Shown: piece after piece, positions 53,363 through 63,002 of the stretch
Position numbering within the stretch: the first letter of the stretch is position 1
Layout of the letters: each line of letters begins with the position of its first letter
NCBI GenBank assembly: GCA_964580585.1
Contig: CAZOKZ010000016.1
Location: forward strand, 1-64,000
Direction: 5' to 3'
DNA: 64,000 bases
Source: CAZOKZ01 sp964580585
GTDB taxonomy: Bacteria; Sumerlaeota; Sumerlaeia; SLMS01; JAHLLQ01
Program-made: the position numbers and the translations under genes
Notes under the pieces: model-generated
Database searches by the model: none
Told to the model about the DNA's origin: nothing
What the model saw: the letters and a program-made list of their open reading frames with translations, nothing else

Positions 53363-55480
53363 TTAACTCTTTCCTGTTCCTGGCGCTGTGGGTCGTGGTG
53401 TTGCATCGAACATCGTCGGTCGGTTCGACACGTCAATATCGAGGTCCATGGGCAAATGGATGGCGAAGGATGCTCCTCCGTCGGGACGATTGCGAGCCAG
53501 AAGTTCACCACCGTGAAATTCACGCACGATCTGGAACACCCAGTTCAATCCAAGCCCCTCGCCCGTTCCTTGTTCCTTGGTCGTGTAACCAAGCTGAAAA
53601 ATCACATCCACTTCGTGTTGATCGAGTAATCGTCCATCGCGGTCGCGAATGCCGCCACCATTATCCTCGACAATGATCGTTTGCTGATTCGGCAACCTTC
53701 CGGGCGCCGTACGCAGCCAAATTTCCCCGTTAGAGCGTTCTGTCGATGATTCTAACTTGATCGCGTCCGCCGCATTATTCAGCAGATTGAACAACGCCAG
53801 TCTAAGCAAACGCGGTTCCACTTTGATCGGTGGCAACGATGGGCTCAAATCCAATTCCATGCGGAAATTGCGCGAAAGCGACAGTTTGAATAGCTCGCAA
53901 ACATCGGTCGCCATATCGTTCAATTGGATTTCCTCGAACTTGGGCCGCGAAAGATACGTAAAAGAACGGTAGAGATTCACGGTTTCTTGAAGGAACCGCA
54001 TGTTGTTGAGGAGCGAATGCAACGATTCGGCAAATATCTGCTGCTTGACGGGAGATTCGTACACTTTCTCGCGTGGAATTTCCAGCAATTGTTTGACGGT
54101 CATCAGTTCGAGTTTGCTGGTCGCGATGATATTCGTCAAATCATGCCCCAGATTGCGCGAAAGCGAAATGTTGGCTTTGCTCTTTTCCTGGAGAATCAGC
54201 CTTCGCTGGTTGGAAATCGTTTCCATGCTGAAACGCAATTCGCGCGCGATGCTGCTCAGAACGGATCGCCACCAAGCGGCATAGCGTCCCTTGAGTTGCG
54301 AGGTGGGAATCACCAATAACGCCGCGCGAGTTTTTGTCTGATGTACGAGTTCGGCAAACCACGGGTACGGACGGTCCTGGTCGTCATAGGATTCGTGCAC
54401 GGCGCCAGTCCAGTCTTCGGACAAACGGGCTTGTGGTGTCAGAACGAATTTCTCGATCAGCTCTGTTTTAAAATACCCACTTGCAATGGCAGCGCCTTCG
54501 TTTGACCAAACGGACTCGAATTCCCAATCGTCGTCAGACCCATTTCGGTGAAAAACAAAAATGGCAGCCCCTTCTACTGGGAAAAATTCTGCGATTTGCC
54601 CAGGCACAAACTGCATAAGCGGTTCATAATCCAACAAACCGCGTTCCGAAACAAAGTCGCGCAATGCGGTTGAATAAATCGAGAGTGTGGCATCGCGCGC
54701 TAAATTGTTAAAGTAACTCTCGATCAACACACGCGGACGCCGGATGAAAGGCGAGGCCAGTTGGGGGCCCTTATCGAGCGCCATCATGACGTTTCGCGCG
54801 GGAAGCAACAAGCCCCAGAACATCGCGCCAAACAATAAGGCTATTCCCAAGGCCAAAAATCCCGATCGCACACGCCATGCATGCGTCAATTCCTCGATTT
54901 GCGGAATCCCACGCGGAGTGGTATAACGCAGGACAAATGTCCCTGCTCGTGTACCGTTGAACGATTTCAGTTTCGTGATTCGCGGTGTGTCCCACGTTTG
55001 AAAAAACAGGCAGTTTTCCCAGTTATTTTGGGATTTTAGACGCGACTCGTCTTGCGCAGCAGCGATCAGAACGCCTGATTCGTCGTGAAATGTGATTTTC
55101 CACACAAATGGATTGTTGCGAAAGACCTCGCGCATACGTCGAATAATTGTCTGGTGCAATTCTTCGAGACGAATGACGGTGCCGGGAGAATCGGGCGAGT
55201 ACAAAGTGTGGGCGTATCGAATATAATCTTCGATGGCAACATCGAGCTGGAGAAACGAGTCGTCGTTTGTCAACAGCTCGCGCTCCTCGAAGAGGTTGCG
55301 CATCACCTCGACCTTGTCGCGGTCGTAATAAACACGATCGATCTGAATAAAGAGTAAAACCGCGATCCCCATAAAAATGGCGAGGGGAATTGCGACCAAC
55401 ATATTTCGCCGCACGAACTGGCGCAGAGCCAAACCGGTTGGCGAGTACGCTCTGGGGGGCTTGGTGCCTGGAGGTTTCAA
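53363..55480 (-). CDS. Membrane sensor histidine kinase
   Basis: The 705-residue kinase has two membrane helices (~27-46 and ~207-227) around a periplasmic sensor of ~160 residues, then a GAF-like region (~255-430). The HisKA-type segment has phosphoaccepting His446 in LGHDLTNIIATSKLELM, of the HDLTN subclass. The HATPase_c domain follows with LFNLLNNAADAI, IIVEDNGGGIRDRDG and GTGEGLGLNWVFQIV. It precedes the response regulator gene by three bases, so the two form an operon. The ligand is unknown. Confidence 0.92.
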   Translation of the reverse strand: MKPPGTKPPRAYSPTGLALRQFVRRNMLVAIPLAIFMGIAVLLFIQIDRVYYDRDKVEVMRNLFEERELLTNDDSFLQLDVAIEDYIRYAHTLYSPDSPGTVIRLEELHQTIIRRMREVFRNNPFVWKITFHDESGVLIAAAQDESRLKSQNNWENCLFFQTWDTPRITKLKSFNGTRAGTFVLRYTTPRGIPQIEELTHAWRVRSGFLALGIALLFGAMFWGLLLPARNVMMALDKGPQLASPFIRRPRVLIESYFNNLARDATLSIYSTALRDFVSERGLLDYEPLMQFVPGQIAEFFPVEGAAIFVFHRNGSDDDWEFESVWSNEGAAIASGYFKTELIEKFVLTPQARLSEDWTGAVHESYDDQDRPYPWFAELVHQTKTRAALLVIPTSQLKGRYAAWWRSVLSSIARELRFSMETISNQRRLILQEKSKANISLSRNLGHDLTNIIATSKLELMTVKQLLEIPREKVYESPVKQQIFAESLHSLLNNMRFLQETVNLYRSFTYLSRPKFEEIQLNDMATDVCELFKLSLSRNFRMELDLSPSLPPIKVEPRLLRLALFNLLNNAADAIKLESSTERSNGEIWLRTAPGRLPNQQTIIVEDNGGGIRDRDGRLLDQHEVDVIFQLGYTTKEQGTGEGLGLNWVFQIVREFHGGELLARNRPDGGASFAIHLPMDLDIDVSNRPTMFDATPRPTAPGTGKS

Positions 55481-55513
55481 TAGCAGGCCCCACCCTTCCG
55501 GCTGGGGTATTGC

Positions 55514-56068
55514 TTAAATATCATCGGTTCCAAAACCGCCGGTAACGACTTCCTCGACGATCTTTCGCGCTAACTCGCGCAGGACAAGTTCCTTGCCCTC
55601 GGGTTCCGGTACATAGGTAAGCGACCGTTTGTCATTGTTGAACGAATGCGACGCCGTAACCGTGCGCGGACCGCCAATCAATGGCTTGCCCGGGATGTTC
55701 TGAACGATCTCGACGCGTGCCGTGGTGGTGAACCGCACCCGGCGGGGGAAGTTATCGCCATCGAACGACACGCCCTCGTTCGTGAAATCGGTAATTTTGA
55801 CCTCGATCCAGGCATCGGCGTCACGTGCAGCGACCAAATCCAGCCGTCCGTCGGCCAGGAATTCTTCCTGGGTATAGACGGTAGCGTCTTCCTCAATAGC
55901 TGGTTCCGCCGAACGGTTCACGAACATCGGCACGGAAACCGAATGAATCGACGGGGGCAAGGTACGTTCGCGCGAGACACGCGCGCAACCGCTCGCCACC
56001 AAAATCGTCGTCGCCACGAACAACGCCATGGCGTGGTTCAAACGGCCGAAAGTGAACAATTCCCGCAT
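55514..56068 (-). CDS. lptE: LPS-assembly lipoprotein LptE-like
   Basis: LptE plugs the LptD barrel that inserts lipopolysaccharide into the outer membrane. The ATG at 56068 has GAGGAG upstream. The 184-residue product has a lipoprotein signal (LFVATTILVASGC). Its mature part follows the LptE family pattern: SIHSVSVPMFVNRSAEPAIEEDATVYTQEEFLADGRLDLVAARDADAWIEVKITDFT, then strands with VRFTTTARVEIV. LptD is not in the window. The LolA-like gene lies directly upstream on the same strand, in keeping with an envelope-biogenesis cluster. Confidence 0.82.
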   Translation of the reverse strand: MRELFTFGRLNHAMALFVATTILVASGCARVSRERTLPPSIHSVSVPMFVNRSAEPAIEEDATVYTQEEFLADGRLDLVAARDADAWIEVKITDFTNEGVSFDGDNFPRRVRFTTTARVEIVQNIPGKPLIGGPRTVTASHSFNNDKRSLTYVPEPEGKELVLRELARKIVEEVVTGGFGTDDI

Positions 56069-56202
56069 CGGGTACTCCTCAAAGAATACAAATCGCAACG
56101 TGCTTCCATTCGTGCATCGATTCATGCCGAAGCGCCCGGCGGACCGCTACTGGAAAATGCAGGAATTGCCGAGATACCCGACTTTCGATTCGCCGCTATT
56201 TC

Positions 56203-56904
56203 TTATAACGAGTTCAACTCGATGATTTCCACATCCTTCGGAAAGTTGGCTTCGTACTTGTCTTTGGCGATTTTCGCGTTTACTTCCACTTTTTCGAGCG
56301 TCACGCGCACGGTGTCTTCTTCCTCGTCCATTTCCAACACGCGGGGTTCGATTTTTTCCCGATCGAAGGTCACGGTGATTTGTTTGTAATCCATTGTGCG
56401 CGACGTATCGCGCGAAATGAAATCGATCTTCAGAAGTTTTTCATCCTTCGGCTGCTCGTCGGAAACCCGCACGTTGAAGACTTCGAGAATTTTGTCGGTA
56501 TTCAGCCCGAATCCAACCAGCATCTGGTTAATCGGAGCGGAATCGCCCGTTTCGAGGCGGTATTTTTCCACCTGTTTCAGCTCGGGCGTGTAATACATCC
56601 CCACATCGCCCAGGAGATAAAACCGCGCATCGGACGGCTCGTAGTAGTCGCAGCGGAACTTGTCCGGTTTGGTGTACCAAAATTCTCCCGAGCTGTGGAT
56701 TTCTTCCAGGAACATCGGGTTAACGCGAACCTGCTTGAATTTACCGTAGAGCGTTTGCAGATCCTTGTTTTTCGCCTCGACCTTTTTCAAAAACTCGACA
56801 GCGGGATTGGTTTCCACAGGGGGTTGAGTCGCTTCCTGGGCTTCGCCGGGAATCGCAGCAATCGTCAAGAAAGCCGCTACGATCATGATCCAGAATTTAC
56901 GCAT
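56203..56904 (-). CDS. lolA: LolA-like outer-membrane lipoprotein carrier
   Basis: LolA carries lipoproteins through the periplasm. GAGG precedes the start, and the 233-residue product has a signal peptide (MRKFWIMIVAAFLTIAAIPGEA). Family signs are LQTLYGKFKQVRVNPMFLEEIHSSGEFWYTKPDKFRCDYYEPSDARFYLLGD and a following half-barrel with YTPELKQVEKYRL and INQMLVGFGLNTDKI. The segment after 165 (VTFDREKIEPRVLEMDEEEDTVRVTLEKVEVN) matches the C-terminal strands. Precise cargo is unknown. Confidence 0.85.
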   Translation of the reverse strand: MRKFWIMIVAAFLTIAAIPGEAQEATQPPVETNPAVEFLKKVEAKNKDLQTLYGKFKQVRVNPMFLEEIHSSGEFWYTKPDKFRCDYYEPSDARFYLLGDVGMYYTPELKQVEKYRLETGDSAPINQMLVGFGLNTDKILEVFNVRVSDEQPKDEKLLKIDFISRDTSRTMDYKQITVTFDREKIEPRVLEMDEEEDTVRVTLEKVEVNAKIAKDKYEANFPKDVEIIELNSL

Positions 56905-57075
56905 ATTTCAGCCTCGCAAAAGGTTATGAGCATCTATCGGATTATCAGACAAATCAGAAGGTTTGCATGTTCCGCGCCAGAGACTTCTCCCTGGCTCCCT
57001 GTCACGTCCGCGCGAGCCTTTGGCTCGTGAACGCTCAGCCGCAAGAGGGAAAGAAAGAAAAAAAGTTGAACGTTT

Positions 57076-59775
57076 CTACATCTCCTTCACATTCTTGAGT
57101 GCCAATTGCGGGTGCGGACGTTGTTTTGTGGTCGAATCGAACGCTGGACGTTGAAGAATCCACCCGTCGGGGTCGATTTCGACCGCAAAAGGCCGGTCGC
57201 GCGTGACAACCTGAAGCGTGGCTTCGCCGCCTGCGTCGAGCCAGACCCACTCGGTGATCGAATCCCCCTCGGTACGCAAAACAACGGGCACTTTGACGCG
57301 CCCGTCACCGGTGTTGGCGACAATCAAGTGAGTCGTGTATTCCAAATTCCGCGTGTCGGGATTTTCCGCCAGCACCACTTGAGCTTCACGGAATTTGAAC
57401 GTCGGCAAAACGCCTTCGACCAACCACTGATCGAAAAACCACCCCAAATCCTCGCCCGCCACGCTTTCGGCGGTGGATCGAAAACCGTCGAGTGTCAGGA
57501 CCTTGCCCTGATAATCCTTCAACACGCGATGGAGGAATTCGACATAAGCCTCCTCGCCCAGATATGCGCGCAGCATGTGATGAAAGGCCATCAGGCGATC
57601 GGCGCTGGGCGGCGGTGTGCCCTCGGGGCGCCAACGATAGAGCGCCGGACCGCGATAGGGCATTTCCGAATTGCCAACAACATCGAAAGGATACCGGTCA
57701 GTCGGCCTCGCCCAATTCCATGGTACTAGAACAAAATCGCGGCGGCGCTGGAGCAATTCACGCGTTTGACCATGCGCGAAACCGAACTGGTGCAAGTACC
57801 CCACCCAGGACGCCAGGAGCAATTCCGGGTCATCGATGCGGGTGAAGTTCGTGATCAGGTATTCTTCGATGATGGCACGGTTGAATCGTGCAAATGCCTG
57901 GTCGAATTTCCACGCAGAGTTCTCTTCAAACGATCCGTATTTCTCCAACTCTCCCTGCAATTCGTCGAGCGTCGAAGAAGATAAGGCAAAAAGATCGGCG
58001 ATTTCTTCTCCTGGAATTTCGTAAAATGTCATCGACGCCGAGGCTGGACCGAATGCGCGGAAAAGCCGATGAAATCGCACGGTGTAAATGGTCTGAAGCG
58101 CTTCGGCCAAGTCACGATGCTCGGGAAAGACAAGCATGCGCACATCCAACTCTGCATCCGGATTGCTGGGCACTTCGACGTAGTCGCCTGCCACGAGGCC
58201 GACGGGTAAATCGGCATTGGTTTGCGAACCAGACCATCCAGCGTCGGTTTTCTTGAAGTTCATGGTTCCCGCGTGCCATTTCAAGTCCTCGAACGCGGGG
58301 ACTTCGAGCTCATACGGCGCGGGTTGCGTGGTGAACAGAATTTGCTGGCGGCGAAAATCGACTCGGACTCCCTCACCGTACCACAACGGCACGCGCGCCA
58401 GGCTAACGAAACGCGGATGACGGGCTTCTGCCCATCGACGTGAGCCTGCGGCGGTAGGTTCCAAATCAAACGTTACGGCACCCGGGCGGTTGCGATCCAA
58501 AGGCGGCGAAAACCGGAACAATGCGATGTTGCCTTCGGGTGTTTCGACCGATTGCAGCAATTCGACCTGGGTGTTTCCCTCAAGCGATCGAAGTCCCGTA
58601 ACGCCAAGCGTTGGTCCGAACGATAATGCTGCAACAGATTGGGGGTCTTCGGTAATGGAATCGAGTGTCATCGTCACCGAGAAACCTTGGTCAAAGGTGG
58701 AGGGAAGCGTTAGTTGGCGCGAACGAATGCGCGGCGGTTGAACAATGCCTGCAACGGAGCCGGAGGGTTCTCGAAGCGTTTCCCAAAATGAAGCGGCTGC
58801 CAACGGCGACGCATCGTACAACGCGCCCGCCGCCCAACGTCCTATTTGAGCCAGCCCTGCTGAACCCACCAGAAAAAACGTCAGCGCTAAAATACCGAAT
58901 AGCGTCGGACGGCGAAAAATCGCTGCCAGCCAATATCCCAAGCGACCGAAAAGCGGAATGCCTGACGCACGAGGCGGATCGATGCTTGCCACGGGGGTTT
59001 TGAGAGGTGGAGGTCGCAACGCAAGCGCCGAAAGTCCCAGAAAACAAACTCCCGCAAGCAGTTCAACAACCGCATCCTGCACTAAAACCGACGTGGGGAC
59101 AAACACGCCGATGGTGCGCGAGGCGGAAAGAAAAATTCTCAGGACATCGACATAAAACAAGGTGTAACAACAAGCGACCGTCGCAACGATCAACCCCAAT
59201 GCCATGGCGCCCACATCGTTTCGCACCAAAGCCCGCGCAGCGATGCCTGCGGTTGCGCTGATCCAGATCAGAGGAAAAATCACGCAGGCCAGATATACAA
59301 TCGACGGCATCCAGAGCGGCGATTCGACCTCGTGAAGCCAGGGCAGGAAAGGAAAAAAGACGATCGCCAACGCCAGGGGAAAAACCACAAGCGTAATCGC
59401 CAAGGCACGAGCGGACTGGACAACGAGACCCGGCGCAGGAGTACAATCGACGGTAAACCGAGCTCGCGCGTCTTCGGGTTGGCTGGCCAGATCAACAGCC
59501 AGGATCATCGTTCCAAAAACGATCATTGCAGTAAAGAGATTCACACCAAACGCGCCGCCCGGAAAGAGCGCCAGCGAACCTGCTCCGAATTCTTCACCGC
59601 GCGAAAAAAAGAACGCCAACCCCAGGCCGATGGCCGCAAACGCACGCCACCGCCACGAACGCATGAGGCATTTCGCGTTGAGCCAAACGAGCCCGGGAAG
59701 ACTCCAGGCCACAAACAGCAATGCTCCGCCCGAGGGCGGTGACGTTTTGAACGAATGATCGGTCGTAATCGGCAC
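57076..59775 (-). CDS. Membrane-anchored M1-aminopeptidase-like protein lacking the zinc motif
   Basis: The GTG at 59775 has GGGGAG upstream. The 899-residue product has an N-terminal membrane part of about seven helices (~15-325) resembling ABC-2-type permease or M1-associated membrane regions. An extracytoplasmic part follows (~350-880), whose end (LMAFHHMLRAYLGEEAYVEFLHRVLKDYQ, LGWFFDQWLVEGVLPTFKF) resembles the C-terminal half of M1 aminopeptidases. No HExxH zinc site is found, so it is probably not a peptidase. In the window it lies upstream of the LolA-like gene on the same strand; function unknown. Confidence 0.7.
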   Translation of the reverse strand: MPITTDHSFKTSPPSGGALLFVAWSLPGLVWLNAKCLMRSWRWRAFAAIGLGLAFFFSRGEEFGAGSLALFPGGAFGVNLFTAMIVFGTMILAVDLASQPEDARARFTVDCTPAPGLVVQSARALAITLVVFPLALAIVFFPFLPWLHEVESPLWMPSIVYLACVIFPLIWISATAGIAARALVRNDVGAMALGLIVATVACCYTLFYVDVLRIFLSASRTIGVFVPTSVLVQDAVVELLAGVCFLGLSALALRPPPLKTPVASIDPPRASGIPLFGRLGYWLAAIFRRPTLFGILALTFFLVGSAGLAQIGRWAAGALYDASPLAAASFWETLREPSGSVAGIVQPPRIRSRQLTLPSTFDQGFSVTMTLDSITEDPQSVAALSFGPTLGVTGLRSLEGNTQVELLQSVETPEGNIALFRFSPPLDRNRPGAVTFDLEPTAAGSRRWAEARHPRFVSLARVPLWYGEGVRVDFRRQQILFTTQPAPYELEVPAFEDLKWHAGTMNFKKTDAGWSGSQTNADLPVGLVAGDYVEVPSNPDAELDVRMLVFPEHRDLAEALQTIYTVRFHRLFRAFGPASASMTFYEIPGEEIADLFALSSSTLDELQGELEKYGSFEENSAWKFDQAFARFNRAIIEEYLITNFTRIDDPELLLASWVGYLHQFGFAHGQTRELLQRRRDFVLVPWNWARPTDRYPFDVVGNSEMPYRGPALYRWRPEGTPPPSADRLMAFHHMLRAYLGEEAYVEFLHRVLKDYQGKVLTLDGFRSTAESVAGEDLGWFFDQWLVEGVLPTFKFREAQVVLAENPDTRNLEYTTHLIVANTGDGRVKVPVVLRTEGDSITEWVWLDAGGEATLQVVTRDRPFAVEIDPDGWILQRPAFDSTTKQRPHPQLALKNVKEM

Positions 59776-59837
59776 GCGGTCGCACTCCCCTGCCGCGAAT
59801 CGTGCTTACAAATCGCGCGGGAAGCAAGCCAGGAGAA

Positions 59838-60977
59838 TCAGAACAACAGTTGGTAAATATCGCGGATCATGGTGGCGGTTTCCTGCCAGTCGAATCGTTC
59901 GGCGCGAACCTTTCCTTTTTCGACAAGCTTATCGCGCAGACCGAAATTCGTGCAAATTTCGCGCATACCGTCGGTAATATCATCGACATCGTCGGGATCG
60001 ACAATCACCGCGGCGTCACCAACCACTTCGGGCAACGCGCCGCTGCGCCCGGCTACGACGGGCACCCCCGCACGCATGGCTTCGAGGGGCGGAAAACCAA
60101 AACCTTCGTATTTGCTGGGGAATGTGAATGCATACGCACCCGCCAGCAGGGCGTTTTTCTCGTCATGTTCCAGTTGTTCGAGAATCTGCACCCGGCTCTC
60201 GATTTTCGTATTATTCAGAACCTTCTGAATATCCCGAAAGAAACGATCTTTCTTGAGCACCAACACCAGCGATAAATCTTCCAGTTGGTTTTTTTCATCC
60301 TCGCGGATCAATCGCGCGAACGAGCGAACCAGGTTTGGCAGGTTTTTATTCGGTCGCGTCGAACCATAGTAGAGCAGATATCGCCCACGGATATTGCATT
60401 TCTTGCAGATAGCCTCGATTTTTCCATCAGAAGGCGGTTCGGTCTGACGATGTTCGAGCCCCGGCGGCACGACGATCAGTTTGGGCAAGGCGCCCGGCAT
60501 CATACGCACGATATCGTCGCGTGTGGCTTGGCTGTCGCAAATCACCCATTTGGCTCTGGCAATCGTCGCCGGGTAGGCCCATTTATAAAATAAGTTGTAA
60601 GCGGTGCGCACAGCGCGGGGTCGCCGAGCCGAAAAGTTCGGATCGATAAACGGTTGCAAGTCGTGCACGGTGAGCATCATGGGACCATCGTAAAAAACCG
60701 GTGCGCTGGGCGACAGGCAATGCACGATGTCGGGCTGGACGGCATCGAGCAGTTCGTGATAACGCATGTAACTTTGCCAACTGACGGGCTTCGGACGATA
60801 GGACAGGAATTCAAAATTCGGCCCGACCTCCAGGTTTTCGCGAAATCCCGGACGAATGACTACCTGGTATTCGTTGACCGTATCGACACGCGCAAGGTGC
60901 TCGACCAGCATGCGGCTATAGGTGCCAATTCCCGAATACGTACCGTCGAGATAGCGGGCATCGAGCAGGATTCTCAT
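59838..60977 (-). CDS. GT4-family glycosyltransferase
   Basis: The 379-residue product has the GT-B fold of GT4 enzymes: an N-terminal MRILLDARYLDGTYSGIGTYSRMLVEHLA, the VHCLSPSAPVFYDGPMMLTVHDLQPF region, and YLLYYGSTRPNKNLPNLVRSFARLI. The donor-binding site is FPSKYEGFGFPPLEAMRAGVPVVAG (EX7E). It transfers a nucleotide-sugar to an unknown acceptor, probably for a surface polysaccharide. It is close to an SDR epimerase gene, separated by a transposase. Confidence 0.9.
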   Translation of the reverse strand: MRILLDARYLDGTYSGIGTYSRMLVEHLARVDTVNEYQVVIRPGFRENLEVGPNFEFLSYRPKPVSWQSYMRYHELLDAVQPDIVHCLSPSAPVFYDGPMMLTVHDLQPFIDPNFSARRPRAVRTAYNLFYKWAYPATIARAKWVICDSQATRDDIVRMMPGALPKLIVVPPGLEHRQTEPPSDGKIEAICKKCNIRGRYLLYYGSTRPNKNLPNLVRSFARLIREDEKNQLEDLSLVLVLKKDRFFRDIQKVLNNTKIESRVQILEQLEHDEKNALLAGAYAFTFPSKYEGFGFPPLEAMRAGVPVVAGRSGALPEVVGDAAVIVDPDDVDDITDGMREICTNFGLRDKLVEKGKVRAERFDWQETATMIRDIYQLLF

Positions 60978-61041
60978 CGGTTAGAATTTCCCGTGTCAGT
61001 TGCAAAGCAAAGCCTGGAGCGATTCCCCCACTCGGGACAGT

Positions 61042-61735
61042 GAATCCCAACGGGATTCAATATACGATAGCCCAGGGCAGAGCGCAATGCGCGACGCCCT
61101 GGGAAAAATGGCGACTCTCCTTTGCACCCTGAAAGGGTGCAATAAGCGTTTGAATTAATCCCAAACATATTTTTCTTCATACGCGACCCCGTATAGGTGA
61201 AGCAATCGACGTAATTCATCCTGAAACGATTCTTTGCGATGATGATTCTCTTGATCAAGGATGTATTGCTTCAAGGCGCGAACATGGGTGGGACTGATCG
61301 AGAAACCAGCGTATGCAGATTGCCAATGAAATTCCTCAAATCCTTCAAACTCACGTTTCAACCATTTCGAGGATTCTTTCTTGATCGATTGCACCATATC
61401 CTTCAATGCCAAGTTTTTCGATAAGGCAAAAAACAAATGAACATGGTCCTCCACACCACCTATTTGAAAAGCAGTCGATTGAAGGTTGAGACAGGCTCCT
61501 GCAAGATATGCATGAAGTTGCTGGCGAATCGCACGATCTTGAAACCACGGAGCACGGTTTTTGGTAGAAAACACCAGATGCACGTAATTCTGAACCAACG
61601 ATTGCGGCATTGAACGCTTCTAAACTCCAGGAATGTAGAACCCCGATGGGGTTCGCATGGTTGACCCGCTAACCCAGGGTGTCGCGCTACGCGCTTACCC
61701 TGGGCTGTCGTATATTTAAGCCCTTTGGGCTTTTC
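61042..61735 (-). mobile_element. IS200/RAYT-type element with matching palindrome sets at both ends
   Basis: The transposase gene 61155-61610 is framed by inverted copies of the same structure. Reading outward each side has: a short hairpin (GAACCCC-GAT-GGGGTTC at 61638-61654; TTGCACCC/GGGTGCAA at 61122-61142), a nested palindrome (CCCAGGGT...GCGC-TAC-GCGC...ACCCTGGG, 61673-61704; CCCAGGGC...GCGC-AAT-GCGC...GCCCTGGG, 61071-61103), then CTGTCGTATAT or CTATCGTATAT and a further hairpin (AAGCCC-TTT-GGGCTT, 61718-61732; GAATCCC-AAC-GGGATTC, 61042-61058). This is the layout of REP-associated Y1 transposases. The exact termini are uncertain. Confidence 0.8.
61155..61610 (-). CDS. REP-associated tyrosine transposase (IS200/TnpA family)
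   Basis: The 151-residue product has the Y1 HUH transposase core: YVHLVFSTKNRAPWF at the start, the HUH metal motif in GGVEDHVHLFFAL, and the presumed catalytic tyrosine in a C-terminal helix (ALKQYILDQENHH). The frame is intact and of normal length for IS200 TnpA or RAYT proteins, which act as dimers on single-stranded hairpins. Matching palindromes flank it. No accessory tnpB is present. Confidence 0.9.
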   Translation of the reverse strand: MPQSLVQNYVHLVFSTKNRAPWFQDRAIRQQLHAYLAGACLNLQSTAFQIGGVEDHVHLFFALSKNLALKDMVQSIKKESSKWLKREFEGFEEFHWQSAYAGFSISPTHVRALKQYILDQENHHRKESFQDELRRLLHLYGVAYEEKYVWD

Positions 61736-61802
61736 GATTCAAAGATGTCGGAAGTCCTCAGAAGCGCAATGTTAAGAAACCAGCCGCTAGAAAAGCCCTT
61801 CC

Positions 61803-62786
61803 TCAAAGCCAATCGTTTTGGCGGTACCATTCGATGGTTTGCCGCAGACCATCGTTGAGCGTCCATTGGTTTTGCCATCCACACAGGCGTGTGAGTTTGC
61901 TGCTGTCGGCAAGCCAGGACCCGGCGGCGACTTCGCGCATTTTGTCACATCCGAAGGGCGAGATCGGCTTGCCTGCCAGGCGTCCAACGGTGTCGAGCGC
62001 CCCGGCCAAGGCCCAACCGAGCCTCAGTGGCAGGTTTACCATCCGCACTCGACGGCCAAGAGCATCGCCCAGTTGGCTCATGACCTCCGAGTAACGATGG
62101 ACCTCGGGCGAGGTGATAAAGAACGTTTGGTTGGCAGCTTTCGGCTCGTTAGCTGCGCGCCATATTGCATCAACGACATCCTCGACATGAGTCATTTGGA
62201 GACAGATGTCCGGACCGGAGGCGACGGTGATACCGGTGCGCTGGAGCGGTTTGATGATTTCATAAATTTCATGTTCTCGCGGGCCGTAAATGGCGCCCGG
62301 ACGCAAAATCGTCACGGGAAACCGCCTGCGAGCGCGCCAGACGTGTCGCTCGCCCTCCAGCTTGCTCCGTCCATACAGGCTGACGGGCGACGGGTTGTCT
62401 TCTTCGGTGCGAAGCTGATTGCCTGGAAGCGCGGGCCCTGCGGCGGCCTGGCTGCTGAGCAGCACAAAGCGCCCTTGAAAACCGGCCTTGACGGCAGCCT
62501 GGACGAGTTGCCCGGTTCCAATACCGTTTACAGCGCGAAATCCCTTGGCGCTCAGGGCCTTGGTCACACCAGCGAGATGAAAGATGGTATCGACATCGGC
62601 AAGATGAGGCAGCAGGGTTTTCTCGGAATCGAGTTTACCCTCGACGCATTCGCACCCGGAATTTCGGAGGATTTCCGTCTTCGAGGATGCCCGCACAAGG
62701 GCTCGCACGTCCCATCCTCCGGCGCGTAAGCGCTCGGCCAGGTGTCCGCCAACAAATCCAGTACCGCCAGTAAGAAACGCGCGCAT
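61803..62786 (-). CDS. NAD-dependent epimerase/dehydratase (extended SDR)
   Basis: The ATG at 62786 has GGAGG upstream; the longer open frame is a chance extension. The 327-residue protein has the Rossmann motif AFLTGGTGFVGGHLAERL, FHLAGVTKALS, VLLSSQAAAGPA and the catalytic YGRSKLEGE (YxxxK). ILRPGAIYGPREHEI and QMTHVEDVVDAIWRA follow. It probably acts on a nucleotide-sugar or a related substrate; the family is broad. It lies divergent from tRNA-Trp/secE/nusG and close to a GT4 gene, suggesting a polysaccharide role (inference). Confidence 0.85.
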   Translation of the reverse strand: MRAFLTGGTGFVGGHLAERLRAGGWDVRALVRASSKTEILRNSGCECVEGKLDSEKTLLPHLADVDTIFHLAGVTKALSAKGFRAVNGIGTGQLVQAAVKAGFQGRFVLLSSQAAAGPALPGNQLRTEEDNPSPVSLYGRSKLEGERHVWRARRRFPVTILRPGAIYGPREHEIYEIIKPLQRTGITVASGPDICLQMTHVEDVVDAIWRAANEPKAANQTFFITSPEVHRYSEVMSQLGDALGRRVRMVNLPLRLGWALAGALDTVGRLAGKPISPFGCDKMREVAAGSWLADSSKLTRLCGWQNQWTLNDGLRQTIEWYRQNDWL

Positions 62787-63002
62787 GAGGCTATCCTCCG
62801 GGGAAACCAGAGGCAAACGGGAGGGTGGGAGCAAGCGGAAGGATTGATTTGAATGGGGATTGCGGAAAAATAATCGTCGTTTCGACCAAATTTCACTTGC
62901 GCGGTGGGGACCCGTTTGCTTACTCCTTCCCGCTCTCGCGATTGCGCCTTGCTTGGCGTGTGCCATGCGATGCCTTGTGCAACGCGAACTGGAGCGCAAC
63001 AC

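Noticed and set aside
52538..53629. A 363-codon plus-strand frame over the response regulator and kinase
   Set aside because: Crosses two real genes, has no ribosome site and a shadow-type composition.
57013..57027. CGAGCC-TTT-GGCTCG palindrome downstream of the M1-like gene start region
   Set aside because: It resembles the TTT-loop hairpins at the IS200 element but stands alone, without a following T run or other element parts, so it is not called a terminator or mobile repeat.
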